The notes under the pieces: model-generated | The model's input: the letters and a program-made list of their open reading frames with translations, nothing else | The model's database searches: none | Told to the model about the DNA's origin: nothing | Made by a program: the position numbers and the translations under genes | Shown: positions 31,784 through 38,067 of the stretch, piece after piece | Position numbering within the stretch: the stretch's first letter is position 1 | How the letters are laid out: each line of letters begins with the position of its first letter | NCBI GenBank assembly: GCA_022484695.1 | Contig: JAKVKU010000020.1 | Span: 1 to 38,067 of the forward strand | Direction: 5' to 3' | Source of the DNA: Lactobacillus sp. | GTDB taxonomy: Bacteria > Bacillota > Bacilli > Lactobacillales > Lactobacillaceae | DNA: 38,067 bases

Positions 31784-33511
31784 TTATTGAGCCATAAATT
31801 CATTTAACGCCGTCTCAAAGGCATCTAATTTTGCTTCAGCTGCCTTTTCAGATTCAGCTTGGGTCCCCACATAAAACTTGATCTTTGGTTCAGTCCCAGA
31901 AGGCCGAATGGCGATCCAAGTTCCGTCTTCTAGTTTGTATTTCAAGACATTAGAAACGGGCATATCGATGGTTTCCACCTTGCCATCGGCATAATAGGCC
32001 TTTTGCGCCTCATAGTCTTCCGTGACATTCACATCGACTTTGTTAAAGGCGCTGGGCTTCTCAGCTCTGAAGCGGGCCATGAGATCTTGCATCTCTTGGC
32101 CCCCCTTGATCCCTGGGAAGTCTTTGGAAACTGTCTTTTCAGAATAATAGCCATATTCTTGATACAACTTCTCCAGGCCATCATAAAGGGTCAAGCCTTG
32201 GGCTTTGTAGTAAGCGGCCACTTCTGATAAGAGTACAGTGGCCTGCATGGCATCTTTATCCCGGACGAATGGTTTCACCAGATAGCCGTAACTTTCTTCA
32301 AAGCCAAAGAGAAATTCATGTTCGCCAGTCTCTTCGAAGTGTTCGATCTGTTCAGCGATAAACTTGAAGCCCGTCTCCACATCGATCATCTTCACGCCAT
32401 AGCTTTCGGCGATCTTCGTGGCTAGTTCCGTAGACACGATGGATTTCACCACGGCCCCGTTAGCTGGCAGGGTCCCAGCATCTTTTCTGGCTTGTAAGAT
32501 GTAATGTAACAAAATTGAAGCAATTTGATTCCCGGTCAACAGCTGATAGCTGCCATCAGGCTGGCGTACGGCCGTCCCTAGGCGGTCGGCATCCGGATCT
32601 GTAGCGATCAGGACATCGGCGCCTTCTTGTTGCCCCAGTTGAATGGCCAAATCAAAGGTCTGGGGGAATTCCGGATTAGGGAATGGTGTCGTTGGAAATT
32701 CTGGATCTAAGATAGCCTGCTTGGTCACAATGGAAAAGCCCTGGAACCCAGCATTATGCAAGACCCGTTCGGCCAGCATCTTCCCAGTCCCATGTAATGG
32801 GGTATAAACCAATTTCATATCTTTACCGGTTTTAGCCACCAAGTCACTATTGATGGTGACCGTCTTGAGGTCGGCTAGGTAAGCCTGGTCCACATCTTCA
32901 CCGATCAAATGCATGAGCCCAGCTTCTCTGAGTTTCGTTTCAGCAACGACTGGAATACTGAAGATATCGGCTACTTTGCGCACGTAGCTGGTGATCAGAT
33001 CCGCTTCTTTAGGTGGCATCTGGCCGCCATCGGGGCCATAGATCTTATAACCGTTATATTGCTTAGGGTTGTGACTGGCAGTGATCATGATCCCGGCATA
33101 GGTCTTTAAATACCGCACGGTAAAGGACAGTTCTGGTGTGGGCCGTAATTGGTCAAAGACGTAACTAGGAATGCCATGGGCCCCTAAAACTTTCGCAGCT
33201 TCATGGGCGAAAAGTTCGGAATTATAGCGGGAATCATAACTGATGGCTACCCCCCGTTGTTTGGTGGTATCATCTAGGGTATCCATGAAGTTCGCTAGGC
33301 CTTCAGTGGCCTGACGCACGGTATAAATATTCATGCGATTGATCCCAGGGCCTAAAACCCCCCGCATACCGGCGGTGCCAAATTCCATGGGTGCCGTGAA
33401 AGCATCTTCCAGGGCTTTAGGGTCATCTGCCATTTCTTTTAACTGCGCCTTTAAATCTAGATCCAAGTTTTGGGCCTTTTGCCATAATTGATAATTATCT
33501 TGCCAACTCAT
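31784..33511 (-). CDS. pgm: Phosphoglucomutase / phospho-sugar mutase
   Basis: 575 residues, the size of the alpha-D-phosphohexomutase family in Firmicutes. The active-site phosphoserine lies in TASHNPKQYNGYK (near 144); the metal loop is DPDADRLG; the sugar-binding loop is GFEESYGYL; the phosphate-binding loop is RPSGTEPKIKFY. N-terminal FGTAGMRGVLGPG is also typical. It interconverts glucose 1-phosphate and glucose 6-phosphate, linking glycolysis with UDP-glucose and cell-wall or exopolysaccharide precursors. ATG at 33511 follows AGGGGG. It is a single-gene unit. Confidence 0.95.
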   Translation of the reverse strand: MSWQDNYQLWQKAQNLDLDLKAQLKEMADDPKALEDAFTAPMEFGTAGMRGVLGPGINRMNIYTVRQATEGLANFMDTLDDTTKQRGVAISYDSRYNSELFAHEAAKVLGAHGIPSYVFDQLRPTPELSFTVRYLKTYAGIMITASHNPKQYNGYKIYGPDGGQMPPKEADLITSYVRKVADIFSIPVVAETKLREAGLMHLIGEDVDQAYLADLKTVTINSDLVAKTGKDMKLVYTPLHGTGKMLAERVLHNAGFQGFSIVTKQAILDPEFPTTPFPNPEFPQTFDLAIQLGQQEGADVLIATDPDADRLGTAVRQPDGSYQLLTGNQIASILLHYILQARKDAGTLPANGAVVKSIVSTELATKIAESYGVKMIDVETGFKFIAEQIEHFEETGEHEFLFGFEESYGYLVKPFVRDKDAMQATVLLSEVAAYYKAQGLTLYDGLEKLYQEYGYYSEKTVSKDFPGIKGGQEMQDLMARFRAEKPSAFNKVDVNVTEDYEAQKAYYADGKVETIDMPVSNVLKYKLEDGTWIAIRPSGTEPKIKFYVGTQAESEKAAEAKLDAFETALNEFMAQ

Positions 33512-33545
33512 TGAAAGTACCCCCTATTAGTTATCATTTTCTTCA

Positions 33546-33554
33546 ATTATAGCA
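33546..33554 (-). promoter_or_regulatory. pgm promoter
   Basis: On the - strand TGCTATAAT, a perfect -10 with extended TG, about 35 bases before the pgm start codon. The -35 is weak. Confidence 0.6.
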
Positions 33555-33684
33555 TAGACAGCGTTTTTTTCTTTGTATAAACAATCGCAATTTTATTTAA
33601 ATGGTGGCGCTGACAATCCCATTTTCAAAATATCCAATATATTTAATTATTTATATTCTAAACTAGAAAGTGGCGTTATTTATC

Positions 33685-34248
33685 ATGAATTTATTATTGG
33701 ATTTATTACTCCTGCTTGGCGTTGTTCATATCACCCGTAAGGCCTTTAGATTTGAGCAGATTGGTCGATTCGAACATGTTATTTTACCAATTTATTCATT
33801 GATTATGTTTCTATCGGGTATGGTTTGGCAAACCAAAGACGTTTTAATCATGCTGGGCTTGATCATTATCGCAAGTTTGATTGGCTATTATCAGGCGTCA
33901 AAAGTCGAGATTAAAATTGAACCTCAACTTGACAATGCCCAGCGTCCCCTGGTCAAAATCAAAAAGAACCGGCCTTATGTGATTGGCTGGTTCTTAGTAT
34001 TTATCATCGGTGCCTTGTGTAGCTTTTGGTTGGAACCAACAGCTGACCACTCACTGCTTGCCGAATTGGCCCAAGAAATTGAGGGTGATTTGTGGATTGG
34101 CTTTAAATTTGGTGCTCACAATACTTGGTTCACCTGGTTGTTAGCTGGCGTGACAAGTTTCTCATTTGTCCGTTTTCTACAAGCCAAAGACCGGCGGATC
34201 CAAGCTGCCTTAAAGAGCAAGCACCACTCAAATAACGCTAGGCGCTAA
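33685..34248 (+). CDS. Hypothetical membrane protein with about four helices
   Basis: 187 residues from ATG at 33685; GTG at 33670 is also possible and neither has a strong ribosome site. Hydrophobic segments are at about 2-16, 33-50, 54-72, 103-120 and 146-163, with a basic cytoplasmic loop (KIKKNRP) between. The layout recalls CcdC/DUF1453-like membrane proteins but I see no defining motif. The last four bases overlap the end of the convergent TetR gene. No promoter was clear in the 158 bases upstream. Confidence 0.65.
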   Translation: MNLLLDLLLLLGVVHITRKAFRFEQIGRFEHVILPIYSLIMFLSGMVWQTKDVLIMLGLIIIASLIGYYQASKVEIKIEPQLDNAQRPLVKIKKNRPYVIGWFLVFIIGALCSFWLEPTADHSLLAELAQEIEGDLWIGFKFGAHNTWFTWLLAGVTSFSFVRFLQAKDRRIQAALKSKHHSNNARR

Positions 34249-34886
34249 TGATAAGTCAACAGCCGTGTGGCCGTATCAACGTTTTGAGCAAGGGTGGTTG
34301 TCTTGATGGGCTGATCAAAAAACAGATAGCCTAAAGCTGACCCGCCCATTACTGACCAAATCGTTTTTAAAATTTTAATATTATCCCAATTCACCAATAA
34401 TTTTTGTGCTTTTAACTGGTCCAAACTAGCCGCCATTTGTAACCAGCAACGATTTGAAGCAGGAAAGTCTTTGATCAAACTTTGCCGCAACTTATCATTA
34501 TAAATAATTTCAGCTACAAAAATTTTGATGACTTGTCGGTTGGCCTGCAAAAAAGCCAAGCGATCCCTGCAAAAATCAGTCATAAACTCATGTAGTGACT
34601 CATATGGCGCTGGTGAAACTGCACCTGCACCTTGATTGGTGGTTGGAAAAATGGCACGCTGTACGGGGTTAATGATAGCCGCTAGTAATCCCCGCTTGTT
34701 TTTAAAGGTACTGAAAATGTTGCCCTCAGCCACGCCTGCCTTCGCAGCAATTTCTTTGGTGCTGGTATTGGCATAACCCTTTTCCGCAAACAGATCGATT
34801 GCAGCGGTAATGATCTGCTTTTGTTTGGTCGTCATTTGATTGAACGCTTGTGTGTCGATGGTAATATTGAACGTCTTGCTGGGCAT
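34245..34886 (-). CDS. TetR-family repressor, likely regulator of the Nramp gene
   Basis: 213 residues. The N-terminal helix-turn-helix is AAIDLFAEKGYANTSTKEIA, then AKAGVAEGNIFSTFKNKRGL, a textbook TetR pattern. The remaining helices would bind a ligand that cannot be inferred. About 17 residues precede the usual start of the domain; ATG at 34886 has a GGAG upstream, and an ATG at 34835 is an alternative. It is divergent from the Nramp transporter, and a perfect TetR-type palindrome lies between them near the transporter's start of transcription. Confidence 0.88.
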   Translation of the reverse strand: MPSKTFNITIDTQAFNQMTTKQKQIITAAIDLFAEKGYANTSTKEIAAKAGVAEGNIFSTFKNKRGLLAAIINPVQRAIFPTTNQGAGAVSPAPYESLHEFMTDFCRDRLAFLQANRQVIKIFVAEIIYNDKLRQSLIKDFPASNRCWLQMAASLDQLKAQKLLVNWDNIKILKTIWSVMGGSALGYLFFDQPIKTTTLAQNVDTATRLLTYH

Positions 34887-35008
34887 GACTTATCGCTCTC
34901 CATTTTTTTACGCTAAGTTTTGAGCTTTGTCGGCTTGACAAAATTCTTTAATTGCTAGTATACCGCAATCTGGCCCTAAATGCATTATGGCTAATTATTT
35001 TTTTAGGG

Positions 35009-35036
35009 TTGACTAATTTTGCTAGAGGCATATAAT
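35009..35036 (+). promoter_or_regulatory. Promoter of the Nramp transporter gene
   Basis: TTGACT at 35009-35014, a 16-base spacer and a perfect TATAAT at 35031-35036. It is a strong promoter with the operator just downstream. Confidence 0.78.
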
Positions 35037-35052
35037 TACTCATGGAAATTGA

Positions 35053-35068
35053 TTGAGTGCTCACTCAA
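35053..35068. promoter_or_regulatory. TetR-type operator TTGAGTG-N2-CACTCAA
   Basis: A perfect seven-base inverted repeat around two bases, about ten bases after the predicted transcription start of the Nramp gene. TGAGTG/CACTCA half-sites are frequent in TetR-family operators. Confidence 0.72.
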
Positions 35069-35112
35069 AATATATGACCTGAATTTCAAACCAATGGAAA
35101 GAGGGCTTTTTA

Positions 35113-36480
35113 ATGCCAGAGAGTGATGGCAAACACAAGTTATTCTCAATATCAGATTCAGGAAGCAAAAGTTTAGACGAAATCAACGGTAGTATTCAAG
35201 TACCTGAAAATGCTGGATTTTGGCGCAAGTTATTTACCTATACAGGCCCCGGTATTTTAATTGCCGTGGGGTACATGGATCCTGGTAACTGGATCACTTC
35301 TATTGCCGGTGGGGCTTCATTTAAATACACCCTGCTGTCTGTTGTCCTATTATCCAGTCTAATTGCCATGCTTTTACAGGCTATGGCCGCTCGCATGGGG
35401 ATCGTAACGGGTAAAGACTTAGCCCAATTGACCCGGGATCGCACCTCTAAAAAAGTCGGCTTCTTGCTTTGGGTCGTCACCGAATTAGCCATCATGGCCA
35501 CCGATGTTGCCGAGATCATTGGTTCAGGTATCGCCTTGGAATTATTGTTTAAGATTCCCCTTATTGTTGGGATTTTGATCACCAGTTTAGACGTCTTATT
35601 ACTGCTCTTATTAATGAAATTAGGTTTCCGTAAAATCGAAGCCATTGTGGCCACTTTGGTCGCTGTTATTTTACTGGTGTTCTCTTATGAAGTAGCCTTA
35701 TCCAATCCTAATATCAAAGAACTCCTGGCCGGTTACCTGCCAACCCCACAAATCGTCACCAATAAGTCTATGTTATATTTGGCCTTAGGGATCGTGGGGG
35801 CCACCGTCATGCCCCATGATTTGTATTTGGGGTCATCTATCTCCCAGACCCGAGCTGTAGATCGCCGAGATCATAAAGCAGTTAAAGAAGCCATTCGCTT
35901 CACCACGATTGATTCCAATGTCCAGTTGACGCTGGCTTTTGTGGTCAACAGTTTGCTCTTGGTTTTAGGGGCAGCCTTGTTCTTTGGAACCAATAGTACC
36001 TTGGGCCGCTTCGTGGACTTATTCAATGCTTTAAGTAATTCACAAATCGTCGGCGCCATTGCCAGTCCCATCCTCAGCATGCTCTTTGCCGTTGCCTTGC
36101 TAGCTTCAGGCCAAAGCTCGACGATTACTGGAACCCTGTCCGGTCAAATTATCATGGAAGGGTTCATTCATTTAAGAATGCCACTTTGGGCTCAGCGTTT
36201 GATCACCCGGCTGATGTCTGTGTTACCCGTTTTGATTTTTGCCATTTATTATAAAGGTAATGAAGCTAAAATCGAAAATCTACTGACTTTCTCCCAGGTA
36301 TTCTTAAGTGTTGCCTTACCATTCGCTATTGTGCCATTGGTGTTGTTCACCAGTGATAAGAAACTCATGGGTCCCTTTGTTAACCGGGCCTGGGTCAAAT
36401 ATACCGCTTGGTTTATCACGGTTGTCTTGATTGGCTTGAACATCTACCTCATTATTCAGACGCTACAAACAGTATTATAG
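35113..36480 (+). CDS. mntH: Nramp-family divalent metal transporter (MntH-like)
   Basis: 455 residues with eleven membrane helices. The metal-binding helices are intact: DPGNW in helix 1 ([16 protein letters not shown]) and [13 protein letters not shown] in helix 6, where the Met and His are those that favour Mn and Fe. It imports Mn2+ with protons, important in lactobacilli that use Mn against oxidative stress. ATG at 35113 follows GGAAAGAGGG. The soluble N-terminus of about 40 residues is typical for the lactic group. Control appears to be by the TetR protein; no MntR box was seen. Confidence 0.93.
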   Translation: MPESDGKHKLFSISDSGSKSLDEINGSIQVPENAGFWRKLFTYTGPGILIAVGYMDPGNWITSIAGGASFKYTLLSVVLLSSLIAMLLQAMAARMGIVTGKDLAQLTRDRTSKKVGFLLWVVTELAIMATDVAEIIGSGIALELLFKIPLIVGILITSLDVLLLLLLMKLGFRKIEAIVATLVAVILLVFSYEVALSNPNIKELLAGYLPTPQIVTNKSMLYLALGIVGATVMPHDLYLGSSISQTRAVDRRDHKAVKEAIRFTTIDSNVQLTLAFVVNSLLLVLGAALFFGTNSTLGRFVDLFNALSNSQIVGAIASPILSMLFAVALLASGQSSTITGTLSGQIIMEGFIHLRMPLWAQRLITRLMSVLPVLIFAIYYKGNEAKIENLLTFSQVFLSVALPFAIVPLVLFTSDKKLMGPFVNRAWVKYTAWFITVVLIGLNIYLIIQTLQTVL

Positions 36481-36523
36481 GTATCAAAAAAGGACCTCCA
36501 CTTGGAAGTCCTTTTTTGATACC
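36480..36523. terminator. Bidirectional terminator between Nramp and trxB
   Basis: A long palindrome with arms GGTATCAAAAAAGGAC / GTCCTTTTTTGATACC, an inner TCC/GGA pairing, and T6 in both directions. It serves both convergent genes. Confidence 0.92.
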
Positions 36524-36537
36524 TTCATTTAAGAAAA

Positions 36538-37482
36538 TTAACTGTTTTGACGTAATTTAGCATCATCTAAGCTTTGGATATACTTAAAGACACCTTGACC
36601 GGCTAAACCACCATCGCCAACGGCTGTGGTGATTTGGCGCAATTCCTTCTTACGCACATCCCCAATGGCAAAAATACCAGGGACGTTGGTTTGCATGTGG
36701 GCATCGGTTACTACCCAACCGGCATTATCTAAAATACCTAATTCTTCAAATGCCTTAGTCATCGGTTCGATCCCCACATAGATGAAAGCACCAGAAGCTG
36801 GCACAATGCCCTCTTCGCCAGTGACTTTATCTTTGTACTTCACGCCAGTAACGACTTGGCCGTCACCTTCGATGGCTTCAACTTGTGCGTTCCAAACGAA
36901 ATTCATCTTGTCATTTGCAAAAGCGCGTTTTTGAATAATTTGTTGTGCCCGTAATTGGTCACGTCGATGTAATACAGTTACTTTAGAAGCCAATTGAGCT
37001 AAATAAAGCCCTTCTTCTACAGCAGAGTCACCACCGCCAATGACCGCAACTTCTTTATTTTTAAAGAAGGCACCATCACAGACCGCACAATAGGAGACAC
37101 CCCGGCCAGAATATTCTTCTTCACCAGGCACCCCTAATTTACGATGCTCAGAACCTGTAGCGATAACGATTGCCTTGGCTTGATAACTGCCATCATCTGT
37201 ATTGACCACTTTATAAGCGCCATGATCTTCCACATCTGTGACTGATCCATAAGCATACTCAGCCCCAAAACGGGTTGCTGAGGAATACATCTTTTCGCCT
37301 AAATCCGGGCCTAAAATCGAGTCGAAACCTGGATAGTTCTCGATTTCAGCTGTGTTGTTCATCTGTCCACCATAAATACCCCGATCGATCATTAAAACGG
37401 ATAAATTGGATCGCGATGCATAAAGCGCGGCCGTCATACCACCAGGGCCGGCTCCGATTACGACGACATCATATGATTTCAC
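36538..37482 (-). CDS. trxB: Thioredoxin reductase
   Basis: 314 residues. FAD site GAGPGGMTAALYASRS near residue 10, redox CAVC at 132-135, NADPH site GGGDSAVEEGLYL just after, and the C-terminal FAD motif GIFAIGDV. It uses NADPH to reduce thioredoxin and so keeps cytoplasmic thiols reduced. The start is GTG at 37482, eight bases after AAGGAGG. Its promoter is at 37525-37553. Position next to pgm-uvr is typical for lactobacilli; here the Nramp/TetR pair and a small membrane protein sit between trxB and pgm. Confidence 0.97.
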   Translation of the reverse strand: MKSYDVVVIGAGPGGMTAALYASRSNLSVLMIDRGIYGGQMNNTAEIENYPGFDSILGPDLGEKMYSSATRFGAEYAYGSVTDVEDHGAYKVVNTDDGSYQAKAIVIATGSEHRKLGVPGEEEYSGRGVSYCAVCDGAFFKNKEVAVIGGGDSAVEEGLYLAQLASKVTVLHRRDQLRAQQIIQKRAFANDKMNFVWNAQVEAIEGDGQVVTGVKYKDKVTGEEGIVPASGAFIYVGIEPMTKAFEELGILDNAGWVVTDAHMQTNVPGIFAIGDVRKKELRQITTAVGDGGLAGQGVFKYIQSLDDAKLRQNS

Positions 37483-37524
37483 CGCAAAGGCCTCCTTACT
37501 AAAAATAAGTTGTTAACGATTAAT

Positions 37525-37553
37525 ACCATACCGCAATTTCAGTTGTTTGTCTA
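37525..37553 (-). promoter_or_regulatory. trxB promoter
   Basis: On the - strand TAGACA (37553-37548), a 17-base spacer and TATGGT (37530-37525). It lies between the TPR gene and trxB, so trxB need not depend on upstream transcription. Confidence 0.6.
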
Positions 37554-37593
37554 GCTTGGAAATCACAAGGGCCACTGCCACGTTACAACAGCG

Positions 37594-38004
37594 CTATAAA
37601 CCTTGCTTCCAATTCTGTTGCAAGCGGGCCTTTAAAGCGAGTGCTTCATCAAGATAAGCCGGCTGCTTGCTATTTAAGTAGCGTTCTAAATATTTCCCAC
37701 TTTGCGTGTTGTTTCCCGATAAACTATAAGCTTCAGCAAAGAAAAATAAAAGTTCCGGACAAGTTGTGTACATCCGTTTAGGCAGGCGCTGTAAAATCTG
37801 GATGGCATGGCGATAATCACCAACCGTCTCATACACCACGGCCAACTCACTGGCAATATAGGCCACTTGCGCGTCTTTTTGCGCCAAGGTGCCAGCAATC
37901 GTCAAATCATGGATGGCTTGGTCATAATGGAGTTGGTCCAAGGCAACTTGCGCCCGTTGAATATACAGATCAGTACATGGAATAACTGGAATAATTTTGG
38001 ACAA
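37594..38004 (-). CDS. Tetratricopeptide-repeat protein
   Basis: 136 residues with TPR-like helical pairs: YIQRAQVALDQLHYDQAIHD, LAVVYETVGDYRHAIQILQR and LFFFAEAYSLSGNNTQSGKY each show the W/L-G-Y-A-F-A-P-like spacing. It is soluble and probably a scaffold for protein contacts; the partner is unknown. The start is taken as TTG at 38004, six bases after GAGG. TPR proteins are common directly upstream of trxB in lactobacilli. The window ends 63 bases further on, so its promoter and any upstream partner are not seen. Confidence 0.8.
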   Translation of the reverse strand: MSKIIPVIPCTDLYIQRAQVALDQLHYDQAIHDLTIAGTLAQKDAQVAYIASELAVVYETVGDYRHAIQILQRLPKRMYTTCPELLFFFAEAYSLSGNNTQSGKYLERYLNSKQPAYLDEALALKARLQQNWKQGL

Positions 38005-38067
38005 CGTAACAATCCTCTTTTTCTTGAAAATTACTGTTCCAAAGGTACCATAATTAATCCGAGAATA

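Overview
The window looks like a chromosomal segment of a low-to-mid GC member of the Lactobacillaceae. The strongest evidence is the gene block trxB - pgm - HD phosphohydrolase - uvrB - uvrA - rapZ - yvcK - whiA next to clpP, which is the usual arrangement in lactobacilli. The tandem-binding-domain GlnP transporter and the strong AGGAGG ribosome sites agree with this. I cannot name the species.

Positions 1 to about 12,500 are the integrase-proximal part of a temperate siphophage-type prophage, cut by the left window edge. The lysogeny module lies on the + strand: a short XRE repressor, an ImmA/IrrE-type metallopeptidase, an Ltp-like superinfection-exclusion lipoprotein and a tyrosine integrase. 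The early lytic operon runs leftward on the - strand: a Cro-like protein, small proteins, a DUF2800 nuclease, a DUF2815 ssDNA-binding protein, a short sliding-clamp-like protein, a family A DNA polymerase, an XRE protein, DUF3310, DUF1642, three tandem zinc-knuckle proteins, YopX, and the first codons of what looks like a VapE-type replication protein. Between the two modules (9495-9763) is an AT-rich switch region with a strong leftward promoter and repeated palindromic operators. Structural and lysis genes and the other att site lie outside the window.

Positions 12,434-15,010 are a low-GC accessory stretch. It holds arm-type repeats and a terminator after the integrase, a membrane-anchored serine hydrolase, decayed sequence that may derive from a group II intron, an orphan small ORF, two tiny hydrophobic peptide genes (one with a frameshift in an A8 run) and a small XRE protein.

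From 15,012 onward the window is housekeeping chromosome. Adenine deaminase is followed by the glutamine transporter glnPQ, which has a consensus GlnR box in its leader. clpP sits under a CIRCE element. A divergent LysE exporter/MarR pair has two matching operators. A leftward block follows (ohrR-like, whiA, yvcK, rapZ; a DUF308 membrane protein; uvrA, uvrB; an HD nucleotidase; pgm). Next come a small membrane protein, a TetR regulator divergent from an Nramp metal transporter with a TetR-type palindrome, then trxB and a TPR protein.

The observations I rate highest are the two-domain DnaN-like clamp coupled to the phage polymerase, the strong counter-oriented promoter plus terminator that predicts a roughly 48-nt RNA inside the early operon, the hydrophobic micropeptide/XRE cluster, and the regulatory sites (GlnR, CIRCE, MarR, TetR) that agree with the genes beside them.
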